A stretch of DNA of 64,000 nt from Pisaster brevispinus (Eukaryota; Echinodermata; Asteroidea; Forcipulatida; Asteriidae): NCBI GenBank assembly GCA_023634235.1, contig JAMKCF010000018.1, positions 595,195-659,194 on the forward strand, in the 5' to 3' direction. Positions 33,780 through 45,700 of this stretch are shown one piece after another (position 1 is the first letter of the stretch; every line of letters begins with the position of its first letter). The translations under genes and the position numbers were made by a program. The notes below the pieces were generated by a model. That model worked only from the letters and a program-made list of their open reading frames with translations. It was not told the DNA's origin and did no database searches.

Positions 33780-36690
33780 TGTAAAAATCAACCAAAATTG
33801 AAAGAAATCGCAAGGGGTAAGCCTTGCATTTTTGTCAAAAATCCATCGAAATTGAAAGAAATCGCAAGGGGTAAGCCTTGCATTTTTGTCAAAAATCAAC
33901 CGAAATTGAAAGAAATCGCAAGGGGTAAGCCTTGCATTTTTGTCAAAAATCCATCGAAATTGAAAGAAATCACAAGGGGTAAGTCTTGCATTTTTGTCCA
34001 AAATCCATCGAAATTGAAAGAAATCGCAAGGGGTAAGCCTTGCATTTTTGTCCAAAATCAACCGAAATTGAAAGAAATCGCAAGGGGTAAGCCTTGCATT
34101 TTTGTCAAAAATCCATCGAAATTGAAAGAAATCGCAAGGGGTAAGCCTTGCATTTTTGTCCAAAATCCATCGAAATTGAAAGAAATCGCAAGGGGGTAAG
34201 TCTTGCATTTTTGTCAAAAATCCATCGAAATTGAAAGAAATCGCAAGGGGTAAGCCTTGCATTTTTGTCAAAAATCAACCGAAATTGAAAGAAATCGCAA
34301 GGGGTAAGCCTTGCATTTTTGTCAAAAATCCATCGAAATTGAAAGAAATCACAAGGGGTAAGCCTTGCATTTTTGTCAAAAATCAACCGAAATTGAAAGA
34401 AATCGCAAGGGGTAAGCCTTGCATTTTTGTCAAAAATCCATCGAAATTGAAAGAAATCGCAAGGGGTAAGCCTTGCATTTTTGTCCAAAATCCATCGAAA
34501 TTGAAAGAAATCGCAAGGGGTAAGCCTTGCATTTTTGTCCAAAATCCATCGAAATTGAAAGAAATCGCAAGGGGTAAGCCTTGCATTTTTGTCAAAAATC
34601 CATCGAAATTGAAAGAAATCGCAAGGGGTAAGCCTTGCATTTTTTGTCCAAAATCCATCGAAATTGAAAGAAATCGCAAGGGGTAAGCCTTGCATTTTTG
34701 TAAAAATCAACCAAAATTGAAAGAAATCGCAAGGGGTAAGCTTGCATTTTTGCAAAAATCAACCGAAATTGAAAGAAATCGCAAGGGGTAAGCTTGCATT
34801 TTTGTAAAAATCAACCGAAATTGAAAGAAATCGCAAGGGGTAAGCTTGCATTTTTGTAAAAAATCCACCAAAATTGAAAGAAATCGCAAGGGGTTAGTCT
34901 TGCATTTTTGTAAAAATCAACCAAAATTGAAAGAAAATCGCAAGGGGTAAGCTTGCATTATTGTAAAAAATCAACCGAAATTGAAAGAAATCGCAAGGGG
35001 TAAGCCTTACATTTTTTGTCAAAAATCAAGAAAAATTGAAAGAAATCGCAAGGGGTAAGCCTTGCATTTTTGTCAAAAATCCATCGAAATTGAAAGAAAT
35101 CGCAAGGGGTAAGCTTGCATTTTTGTCAAAAATCAACCAAAATTGAAAGAAATCGCAAGGGGTAAGCCTAGCATTTTTGTCAAAAATCAACCAAAATTGA
35201 AAGAAATCGCAAGGGGTAAGCTTGCATTTTTGTCAAAAAACAACCGAAATTGAAAGAAATCGCAAGGGGTAAGCCTTGCATTTTTGTCAAAAATCCATCG
35301 AAATTGAAAGAAATCGCAAGGGGTAAGCTTGCATTTTTGTCAAAAATCAACCAAAATTGAAAGAAATCGCAAGGGGTAAGCCTAGCATTTTTGTCCAAAA
35401 TCCATCGAAATTGAAAGAAATCGCAAGGGGTAAGCCTTGCATTTTTGTCAAAAATCAACCAAAATTGAAAGAAATCGCAAGGGGTAAGCCTTGCATTTTT
35501 GTCCAAAATCCATCGAAATTGAAAGAAATCGCAAGGGGTAAGCTTGCATTTTTGTCAAAAATCAACCAAAATTGAAAGAAATCGCAAGGGGTAAGCCTTG
35601 CATTTTTGTCAAAAATCAACCAAAATTGAAAGAAATCGCAAGGGGTAAGCCTTGCATTTTCGTCCAAAATCCATCGAAATTGAAAGAAATCGCAAGGGGT
35701 AAGCCTTGCATTTTTGTCCAAAATCCATCGAAATTGAAAGAAATCGCAAGGGGTAAGCTTGCATTTTTGTCAAAAATCAACCAAAATTGAAAGAAATCGC
35801 AAGGGGTAAGCCTTGCATTTTTGTCCAAAATCCATCGAAATTGAAAGAAATCGCAAGGGGTAAGCCTGGTTTTTTTTTCAAAAGTCCATCGAAATTGAAA
35901 GAAATCGCAAGGGGTAAGCCTTGCATTTTTGTCAAAAATCCATCGAAATTGAAAGAAATCGCAAGGGGTAAGCCTTGCATTTTTTTCAAAAGTCCATCGA
36001 AATTGAAAGAAATCGCAAGGGGTAAGCCTTGCATTTTTGTCCAAAATCCATTGAAATTGAAAGAAATCGCAAGGGGTAAGCCTTGCATTTTTGTCAAAAA
36101 TCCATCATAATTGAAAGAAATCGCAAGTGGTAAGCCTTGCATTTTTGTCAAAAATCCATCGAAATTGAAAGAAATCGCAAGGGGTAAGCTTCGTTTTTGT
36201 CAAAAATCAACCAAAATAGAAAGAAATCGCAAGGGGTAAGCCTTGCATTTTTGTAAAAATCAACCAACATTGAAAGAAATCGCAAGGGGTAAGCTTTGCA
36301 TTTTTGTCAAAAATCCATCGAAATTGAAAGAAATCGCAAGTGGTAAGCCTTGCATTTTTGTCAAAAATCCATCGAAATTGAAAGAAATCGCAAGGGGTAA
36401 GCTTCATTTTTGTCAAAAATCAACCAAAATTTAAAGAAAGCGCAAGGGGTAAGCCTTGCATTTTTGTCAAAAATCCATCGAAATTTAAAGAAATCGCAAG
36501 GGGTAAGCCTTGCATTTTTGTCAAAAATCAACCAAAATTGAAAGAAATCGCAAGGGGTAAGCCTTGCATTTTTGTCAAAAATCAACCGAAATTAAAGAAA
36601 TCGCAAGGGGTAAGTCTTGCATTTTTGTCAAGAATCAACCAAAATTGAAAGAAATCGCAAGGGGTAAGACTTGCATTTTTGTCCAAAATG
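33780..36690. repeat. 54-bp satellite array, about 54 units visible
   Basis: The unit has the core GAAAGAAATCGCAAGGGGTA followed by AGCCTTGCATTTTTGTC. Two classes differ in the segment after GTC: AAAAATCAACC(G/A)AAATTG and (A/C)AAAATCCATCGAAATTG, interspersed and in places alternating. Some units are 53 bp (AAGCTTGC instead of AAGCCTTGC). Because 54 is a multiple of three and the unit lacks stops in several frames, long ORFs appear on both strands. They show no gene structure. The 5' side is cut by the gap. Confidence 0.97.
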
Positions 36691-36698
36691 TGCCTCAT

Positions 36699-37380
36699 AC
36701 ACTGCCAAGCCAAATGTGATTCAACAAGCATACAGCAGGCTTCATACATATGAAGCCTACTGTTTGCTAGTTGAATCTCAAGCATATTCTACCAAGTCAA
36801 AGAGATTCTACTAGCAAACAGCAGGCTTTATACGTATGAAGCCTGCTGTTTGCTTGTTGAATCTCAAGCATATTCTACCAAGTCAAAGAGATTTTACTAG
36901 CAAACAGCAGGCTTCATACGTATGAAGCGTGCTGTTTGCTAGTTGAATCTCAAGCATATTCTACCAAGTCAAAGAGATTCTACTAGCAAACAGCAGGCTT
37001 TATACGTATGAAGCCTGCTGTTTGCTTGTTGAATCTCAAGCATATTCTACCAAGTCAACGAGATTCAACAAGCATACAGCAGGCTTCATACGTGTGAAGC
37101 CTCAAGCATATACTACCAAGTCAATGTGATTCAACGAGCATACAGCAGGCTTTATACGTATGAAGCCTGAAGCATACACTGCAAAGTCAAATGAGATTCA
37201 ACGAGCAAATAGCAGGCTTCGTACGTATGAAGCCTGCTGTTTGCTCGTTGAATCTCAAGCATATTCTACCAAGTCAATGAGATACAACTAGCAAACAGCA
37301 GGCTTCATACGTATGAAGCCTCAAGCATACACTACCAAGTCAGAGTGATCCAACAAGCATACAGCAGGCTTCATATACAT
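36699..37380. repeat. 86-bp tandem repeat, each unit a 60-bp palindrome
   Basis: Units start at 36718, 36804, 36890, 36976 and 37062 (86-bp steps). Each contains an almost perfect inverted repeat: GATTCTACTAGCAAACAGCA, GGCTT(C/T)ATACGTATGAAGCC, then the mirrored arm ending GTTGAATC, and a spacer TCAAGCATATTCTACCAAGT. Later units (after 37062) have lost one arm or part of it. Non-coding. Confidence 0.93.
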
Positions 37381-37489
37381 TTCATTTTTAATCTTTTCCA
37401 TGTTCAGATGTTGTTGTAGTTATTGAAAACAATGTACGTGTAGTAACAAAAGCAGTACACAAATTTATATTAGATTATGATTAAAGGCA

Positions 37490-37680
37490 GGGTATAAATT
37501 TGGTAATCGCTCCAACAAATAATGACATCAAAACTTACTTGGTACAAAGGAGAGTCATCCAAAGGTTACAGTTGCTCGCGTACATTACAGTTTTAGTACG
37601 TATGAATTTTCTGCTGATAATGAATTTGAGACAAAATAACAATTAAAGGAACGATTCCCTTCTAACAAAAATGTGGTTTC
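37490..37680 (+). mobile_element. fam-A fragment
   Basis: TTTGGTAATCGCTCCAAC, AATAATGACATCAAAACTTA and CTTGGTACAAAGGAG match the 5' part of fam-A. The rest is not recognisable. Confidence 0.45.
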
Positions 37681-38375
37681 AGAGAAATGGTTTACAAAAA
37701 AGATTCAAATGAGAAGCGTTTCATGCCTGGAACGTATGTCCGATTGTGTATTCCAATTTAGGGATTATTCTTCGTGCATGGACATAGCCGCTCCAGATTT
37801 TCTGCAAAATCTCAAAAACGTTACCACCTTTTTGAAATTTTCACAGGTTAGTTTAATATATATATCTACATTTATATAGGATTAAAACAATCAAACAGAT
37901 CGGAAAAACCAAAGGTAAAGCTTGCCCTAAAGCACATTTTTCATACACAATAAGAAAATTAAATACAAAAACATATTAAGGTTTCACAGAAAATTTAAAC
38001 AGCAGAGTACAATTGCTCGCGCAGATTACATTTTTAGTACAAATGAATTTTCTTAAATCATTTTTAAAATATTTATATTGATTATAAGAATTCAAATTTA
38101 AGTTGTCAATATTGATGCATAGAAAAGAAAAAAGATTCATGAAATGAAGAATACAAAAGGATTTTCTATTATTTAGATTAAATTAATCTTTTCTTGATCT
38201 TTGGAACGTGATAGCGATTTGATCGATTTTTTTATTTGGATGATTACATAATTCAGAAACAATGAAAGACAAACATTTACGCGTACATAGATTATAGGTC
38301 CCACTTTTTGAAGCAAATAAAAGATTTCATACTTTGATTATTTTAAACCAAAAAGAACAATACCACTTACTGTCA
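37681..38375. other. Intergenic sequence between the convergent genes, nothing recognised
   Basis: AT-rich sequence with no exon, RNA gene or clear repeat. Phrases such as AGTACAAATGAATTTTCT recur twice (about 37595 and 38036), suggesting an old duplication. Confidence 0.4.
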
Positions 38376-38661
38376 AGGGGTAAGACTTGTATCTTTGTCA
38401 AAAATGAGCCAAAATTGAAAGGAAATCACAAGGGGTAAGCCTTACATGTTTGTTTAAAAAGGGCCAACATTTTAGGAAATCACAAGGGGTAAGCCTAACA
38501 TCTGTACATGTTTGTTTAAAATGGGCCAAATTTAAAGAAACCGTCTGCATTTCTGTTTAAAATAGACCGAAGTTGAGAGAAATCGCAAGGGGGTAAGTCT
38601 TGCATTTTTGTCGAAAATCAACCAAAATTGAATGAAATCACAAGGGGTACCCCTTGTGATT
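38376..38661. repeat. Diverged outlier copies of the 54-bp satellite
   Basis: Four or five degenerate units (CACAAGGGGTAAGCCTTACA, CGCAAGGGGGTAAGTCTTGC) lie 1.7 kb beyond the main array. The last ends in a perfect 26-bp palindrome (38636-38661; centre AAGGGGTACCCCTT). These look older than the main array. Confidence 0.85.
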
Positions 38662-38821
38662 GTTATGAAACTGCAAGGCTTTTTTTCCTCTGCAAGGCCA
38701 TTTGAGATTAAATATTTTGTAAAACTGTCCTGTTGTTTACTTTTAGACTTCCCAGACACAAGGTACAACTTAAAAAACAAAATAGCTACATTTATACAAA
38801 GGAATGACATGCTTCCTTGGT

Positions 38822-38871
38822 TTTATTTAAAGTACAAAATAAAATTAATTAAAAAAAACTTTGGATTTATT
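38822..38871 (-). terminator. TM7SF3: Candidate TM7SF3 poly(A) signals
   Basis: On the minus strand AATAAA occurs at 38827-38822 and 38871-38866, about 660-710 bp 3' of the TM7SF3 stop codon. Either would give a plausible 3' UTR. No transcript evidence is available, and AATAAA is common by chance in AT-rich DNA. Confidence 0.3.
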
Positions 38872-39530
38872 AGTACTCCGCTATAAGGCACATTTTTTAA
38901 GTGTAGTTTTGCACAACTTTTCCACAAATGAAATGCAAGATCGGTATCATACATTGGGCATGGATTTATACAGCTGCTTAGGCAGAATTATCATTACATT
39001 AATCAGGTTTATCATTGTGCCAAAGTCTTGCTTTTGTCTGAATGTTTCTCAGGAATTACAGCCGGGAATGTAAAGCGCTTAAGGTATTATGTGCGGGTAC
39101 CAGTCAAACTAAATGACACTGGCAACCTGTTTTAACAATGCAAAAGTTACACATTGATTTAGCAAAGCAAATTGAGCTCCTGGTGAATATGTTGTCTACA
39201 GGAGCTCTGTAACAGTGGACTGATTTCTCTCAGGGAACTTAACTTTTTCTGACCAGGAACAATGGCGCCATTCCAAAGGGCAATACAAACGTGACACTTA
39301 CCGACTCGTCCAAGGCCCAACTGTACAACGAGCTGCTGAAGCACACACATAATCTCTAAGCAAAAAATCCTTTTGCCTGAAAAGTTCACCAGCCAAAGTG
39401 CCATGTCACAAATCAACTGTTTCTATGGATCATGCATAGACTTTTCCCTACAGGTCTTCCCTATTCGTCACCCCCCCCCCCAGGAAACAATCCAAGAACA
39501 CCCCCAAGTTTTGAATCACCAACTTGATAC

Positions 39531-39757
39531 TCAAGATACTTGGTCTCCAAGGAGAGGCGAGTTCTCCGATGCGTGGAAGTGACTTGCAACCTGGGGAATC
39601 TGCCTCTCGTCCGGCTCCGTCAGACAAATCTTCTGCCGTCCTTTCCACTCGTCGTAAGGGCACGGGGGGAAGGCTGTGGGGCTGTCCTTCGTCAGACGAT
39701 GCTGGAGGACGACCCCAAAGATGGACGAGATAAACCACGCTGTGAATAGGACGAAGT
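39531..39757 (-). CDS. TM7SF3: TM7SF3 coding exon 10 (TM7 and C-terminal tail)
   Basis: 227 nt including TGA at 39533-39531. The acceptor is GTTTTCCCAG. The coding frame begins DFVLFTAWFISSIFGVVLQH and continues RLTKDSPTAFPPCPYDEWKG, then a cytoplasmic tail ending ENSPLLGDQVS. No methionine-initiated ORF marks this exon. A different frame is open across it, so it is easily missed. Confidence 0.93.
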
Positions 39758-42700
39758 CTGGGAAAACATTTAGAAAAAATTGTCATCAATGTAACGCTCT
39801 GTGCCAAAACTCAAAACTAGGTTTTAATTTGTACTTTCATATTAAAAATGAAAAATGAAAAATGAGTTAATCACAAAACTGAATTTGACCTTGGAGGCCC
39901 TCTTTGAAAATGTTCAAACTATAAACACCCTTTTTTAAACAACGCACCAATGATCTCAAACTGGGCCGCATGGTAGGCGAGGGCGTACTTCTCAGTCGTC
40001 GCTCGTCGCAGCACATTGTAAATCAAGTAGTGCAGAATTCCTGTTGTGAAGTAACTGATGGAAGTGCAGACCAGATAAGATCCCCAGACGGCGGTGGAGA
40101 CCATGCTTAGCTAAAATTTACACAAAATAAATTTATATGTTACTTGTAAAACTGAAAGTTGTGTAAACCTTAAGTTGTCTTTGACTTCATGTTTAAAAGA
40201 GAGTTACCACACATTCTTGTCTACAAATTAGTCAAAACAATCAATGTTTTGATACCTCATTTTGCAAGTTTTTTTCTAGTCGGCCACCCTAGTACTCGTC
40301 AGTACTTGATACTTGTACATGTACTTGTACTCAAGTACTAGTCGGCCACCCTAGTACTCGTCAGTACTTGATACTAGTACATGTACTTGTAATCAAGTAC
40401 TAGTTGGCCACCCTAGTACTCGTCAGTACTTGATACTTGTACATGTACTTGTACTCAAGTACTAGTCGGCCACCCTAGTACTCGTCAGTACTTGATACTT
40501 GTACATGTACTTGTACTCAAGTACTAGTCGGCCACCCTAGTACTCGTCAGTACTTGATACTTGTACATGTACTTGTACTCAAGTACTAGTCGGCCACCCT
40601 AGTACTCGTCAGTACTTGATACTTGTACATGTACTCAAGTACTAGTCGGCCACCCTAGTACTCATCAGTACTTTAAACTTGACTGTAAAGTACTTGATTA
40701 GAACACTGAATGATAATAACATATCAGGGTGTCAGTGCAAAAGTGTTGTAACTCCTAAAATAGCACTTTTACGCGTTACGTGTGAGTTTGTTTACAAAAT
40801 GTTGTATCTCAGTTAAAATAGCCAGGATGTACACACACAAAAAGTACGCGCCAAGATACAACGTTTTGCATGGACCATTTTCCAGCAAGATACAACGTTA
40901 TGCATGGACCATTTTCCAGCAAGATACAACGTTATGCATGGACCATTTTCCAGCAAGATACAATGTTTTGCATGGTCCATTTTCCAGCAAGATACAATGT
41001 TTTGCATGGACCATTTTCCAGCAAGATACAACGTTATGCATGGACCATTTTCCAGCAAGATACAACGTTTTACATGGACCATTTTCCAGCAAGATACAAT
41101 GTTTTGCATGGACCATTTTCCAGCAAGATACAATGTTTTGCATGGACCATTTTCCAGCAAGATACAACGTTTTGCATGGACCATTTTCCAGCAAGATACA
41201 ATGTTTTGCATGGTCCATTTTCCAGCAAGATACAACGTTATGCATGGACCATTTTCCAGCAAGATAAAACGTTTTGCATGGACCATTTTCCAGCAAGATA
41301 CAATGTTTTGCATGGACTATTTTCCAGCAAGATATAACGTTTTGCATGGACCATTTTCCAGCAAGATACAACGTTTTGCATGGACCATTTTCCAGCAAGA
41401 TACAACGTTTTGCATGGACTATTTTCCAGTGCTTTTGCACATTTTATGTAAAGCGCTTCTTACCGATTGTTTCTGATTGCCCTTAAACCAGAAGTGACAT
41501 TATTGTTATTATCATATATTTCTGGTAATGAAACCAAGGATGCCTCATAAGTGAACTTAATCACTGTAGCTCGCAAGCCTGAGAAAAACTTTAAACAAGG
41601 GTGCTTGCTACGTGAACCAGAAACACCAGGGTTAACCCCTACTCTTCCACCATAAGTGTTCTGGGTTATTTTATGTGCACTACCAATCCTAGTACACGGG
41701 CCTACCACTTAATGTCCCATCCAAAGGACAAAGCAATTATGGTAAAGTAACTTGCTCAAGGACACAAGTGTCAAGACCAGGACTCGAACCCACAGTCCAA
41801 CTCTGCTGATCAGAAACACCAGAGTCCGATGCTCCCAATCGCTCGGCCATGACAAGCCACAACAAAGTGAGTCTCTGAGAGAGAATTTAAGTTCTGTATA
41901 TTTCTGAATTCTTGGACTGAAATGGAGACTGAAGGGGGTGAGGGTCAGTGCAGACGAAAAGGTCTGAAATGAAGAGATCTCTTTTATGAGAGATCTCCTA
42001 AAATCACAAGGCCACAGACGGCCACTTCAAGGTGAGGGATACACTTAACTGATTTGGGCTGTCAACCCAGATCAACTGTCACCAGGGGCACATTGCCACC
42101 TACTCCTGGGGCTGAAACAGGGTTACCCCCTTCACAGTCCGTAAGGATGTAGGCAAGGGTATCATCCACTAGGAACCTGGCAAACAGTATCCTCAGTGCT
42201 AGAGAATTAGAGCATGAATTCCTCATATCTGAAGAATAAAAAAGGAAATTTTTTCACCGAGCAGACATTCATAAAAGGTCTGAAATTTCTTGGCTCTGAT
42301 GAAGAAACTTTTCTTACCGCTTTAGGGAAGAAGAGGAAGCCCACTGGAACAATGAGTACTCCACAAACAAAGGAAAGACCGAAGACCGCGTTACTGTGAA
42401 ATGTCGTCAGATTTTCTAAGGAGAGAAAAAAAAAAAGATAAATTGTCTGTTTGGAAACCAAAAAAAGATATAAACAGAGTGTCTTATACACAGGGCGAAA
42501 TAAATGACTGGCGAGGACAAAACAGTGCTACATCGCTCGGGGCTAAAAGTTGAAGGAAAACAGGATGATGGAAATAGTTCTTTGTACTTGGTATTAACAG
42601 TGATTTGCTAATTAAAAAAGTATAGCATGGCTCAGATTTAGCACTAGCTTGGCACAATCTGCAGCCAACCATACCTGAAAACACTGGGGCAAACCCCTTC

Positions 42701-45700
42701 TTTTAGCAACATAAAGTGTACTAGGTTCTTTTTCATGCGCTATGTGCATTACACAACACATGGGATCTACAGGTTTAGGTCCCATCTAAAGGCTGAAGCA
42801 ATAATAGTTAAGTGTTTTGCTAAAAGACTGGAGCACAAGACTGTAAGACTGGGGCACAAGACTGTCCAGACTAGGGCAAGACTGTCCAGACTGGGGCACA
42901 AGACTGACTGGGGCACAAGACTGACTGGAGCACAAGACTGTCGAGACTGGGGCACAAGACTGTCCAGACTGGGGCACAAGACTGACTGGGGCACAAGACT
43001 GACTGGGGCACAAGACTGTCCAGACTAGGGCAAGACTGTCCAGACTGGGGCACAAGACTGACTGGGGCACAAAACTGACTGGAGCACAAGACTGTCGAGA
43101 CTGGGGCACAAGACTGTCCAGACTGGGGCACAAGACTGACTGGGGCACAAGACTGACTGGGGCACAAGACTGTCCAGACTTGGGCAAGACTGTACAGACT
43201 GGGGCACAAGACTGACTGGGGCACAAGACTGACTGGAGCACAAGACTGTCGAGACTGGGGCACAAGACTGTCCAGACTGGGGCACAAGACTGACTGGGGC
43301 ACAAGACTGACTGGGGCACAAGACTGACTGGGGCACAAGACTGACTGGGGCACAAGACTGACTCGGGCACAAGACTGTTGAAACTGGGGCACAAGACTGT
43401 CCAGACTGGAGTACAAAACTGACTGGGGCACAAGACTGTCAAGAATGGGGCACAAGACTGTCGAGACTGGGGCACAAGACTGACTGGGGCACAAGACTGT
43501 CCAGACTAGGGCACAAGACTGTCCAGACTGGGGCACAAGACTGACTGGGGCACAAGACTGACTGGGGCACAAGACTGTCGAAACTGGGGCACAAGACTGT
43601 CCAGACTGGGGCACAAGACTGTTAAGACTGGGGCACAAGACTGTCGAGACTGGAGCACAAGACTGTTAAGACTGGGGCACAAGACTGTCGAGACTGGAGA
43701 AAAAGACTGTCGAGACTGGGGCACAAGACTGTCGAGACTGGGGCACGAGACTGTCGAGACTGGAGCACAAGACTGGAGCACAAGACTGTCGAGACTGGGG
43801 CACGAGACTGTCGAGACTGGGGCACGAGACTGTCGAGACTGGAGCACAAGACTGGAGCACAAGACTGTCGAGACTGGGGCACAAGACTGTCGAGACTGGA
43901 GCACAATTTCATGGCTCTGCTTTTCGTGGAATTCTGCACTTGTAGCTCCATAGATTCACAGGCTTTACAGGCTCAGTAAGCGCAGAATTCTGCAGTAATA
44001 ATAGTGAGGCTCATGGCACTCAGTGTTTTTCCTTCAAAATATATGGAGATACGTTTTTGAAGTATGAGACCTTTTTCCTTTACATAGCACCATGTAATGG
44101 TTTACAAGGTAATGTGGTGCAATATGCAGCCAATCAAACCAGGTGTACTGGGTTCTTTTACGTGCATTACCAACACCCGAGACCAATGGCTTTATGTCCC
44201 ATCGAAAGGATGCAGCAATAATAGTTAAGTGTCTTGCTTAAGGACATAAATATCATGACCGGGACTCGAACCCACACTCTGCTAATCACAAACACCAGAG
44301 CTTGAGTCCGATGCTCTTGACCACTCAGCCACAACACATTCTCATCCAGTCTAAAAAATTACTTCAAAAACAAATCAGAAGCCTACAAAAGATTAAAAAA
44401 ACAGATCTTACCAAGTGGGGTTATGAAGAACACCAGAGCCGAGAACAAAAACCCAAGGTTGAATCCCGCCAGTAGCATGGACCAGAGATACTTCCCAAAG
44501 CGCCACCACAGGACGAAATGAATCGTGCCACCGATGAGGCCGAAACACAGTGCTACAGCAGTAAGTGCTAATGGTAAGAAAGAAAACGGAATGATGTATT
44601 CAAGTTAGTAGTTCTTTGCACTGAGTATTGGCCTGATGCGTTAGCTGTTACACATGTTGCATGGGGGGGGGGGGACCTATATGAATGTACATTCTTTTGC
44701 AGACCAGTTACTTTGTTCTTGTAGGAGGGAAGTATAAATTTGTACTGGGGCATTTCAAAGAGCACCAAGGCAATGACCTGGGGGATGGAGGTGATTGCCG
44801 CTCTTACCTTCTTGAACTGCTATGATGGAAGTACAAATTTCTAGCGGGGTATTTCAAAGAGCACCAAGGCAATGACCCGGTGCACGGAGGCATTTTCCTT
44901 TTTATATTTTTATTATTGTCCGCATCGTCCGCAATTTGCATGTATCGATCCGCTATTTGCGTGGCCCAAGACACTAGCTTGTGCATGGGGTTCCCTGTCG
45001 TCAGTGAGAAGGCTCTACTGTCGACTATAAGCTCTATTGTTGCATTTGAGCAGGCCACCCCTCCCCAAATTGAAGGCAATTTTTCTTGCCATTGCGCAGG
45101 GGCCATCCTGAAAGCAGATGAGGAACTTTTTTGACTTACCGAAAGGGGTCATGGGAACCAGTGCACCAAATATCATGAAGAATCCGATGAAAAATGGAAC
45201 GAACCCAAAGAAGAAGATCTCTGCAGAAGAAACATACAAGTAAATGTACAATTTATAAGCAACAATTGGCAGGGAACCAGTAACAAACAATATACATTAC
45301 ATTGTTTTTGGGCTGGTAACCTGTTTCTGATAAGCAAGATTTTGCTGTGTTACGCAATTCGTTGTGCCTTAACAGTTTATGGAATTGAAATCAAAAAAAC
45401 ATTCTTGTATTAAAAGTACATTTATGTTGCACTTTTGCAAGCCCAGTAGGGCCCTGAAAGCATCATACAGAGTTCTTTCTACCTCTGTTCTTCAGGCCCT
45501 AAAACTATCTCAACTCCTTAGGATTATGCAGCACCGGCAGCCAAATAGGCACACAGGTTGTTATTCATTTACATCAACAATCTCTTCCTTCTCAAGGTAA
45601 CCATTTTCTCCTGGGTCCCAAGAAGCAAGATCTTGCTCAAGGACAAAATTGTCACGAGTGGGATTCGAACACACAACCCCGATGACTCAGCCACCAAAAC

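Noticed and set aside
33648..36785. Long repetitive ORFs on both strands in the 54-bp array
   Set aside because: They arise from a stop-poor unit with period 54; several frames on both strands are open, 53-bp units shift the frame, and no gene structure surrounds them.
40276..41429. CRISPR-like regular repeats
   Set aside because: The repeats are directly tandem without unique spacers, in an intron of a eukaryotic gene; they are minisatellites.
42786..43951. Cys/Pro/Val/Ser-rich minus-strand ORFs up to 255 codons
   Set aside because: Products of the 17/22-bp minisatellite in a TM7SF3 intron. Overlapping frames show the same motifs.
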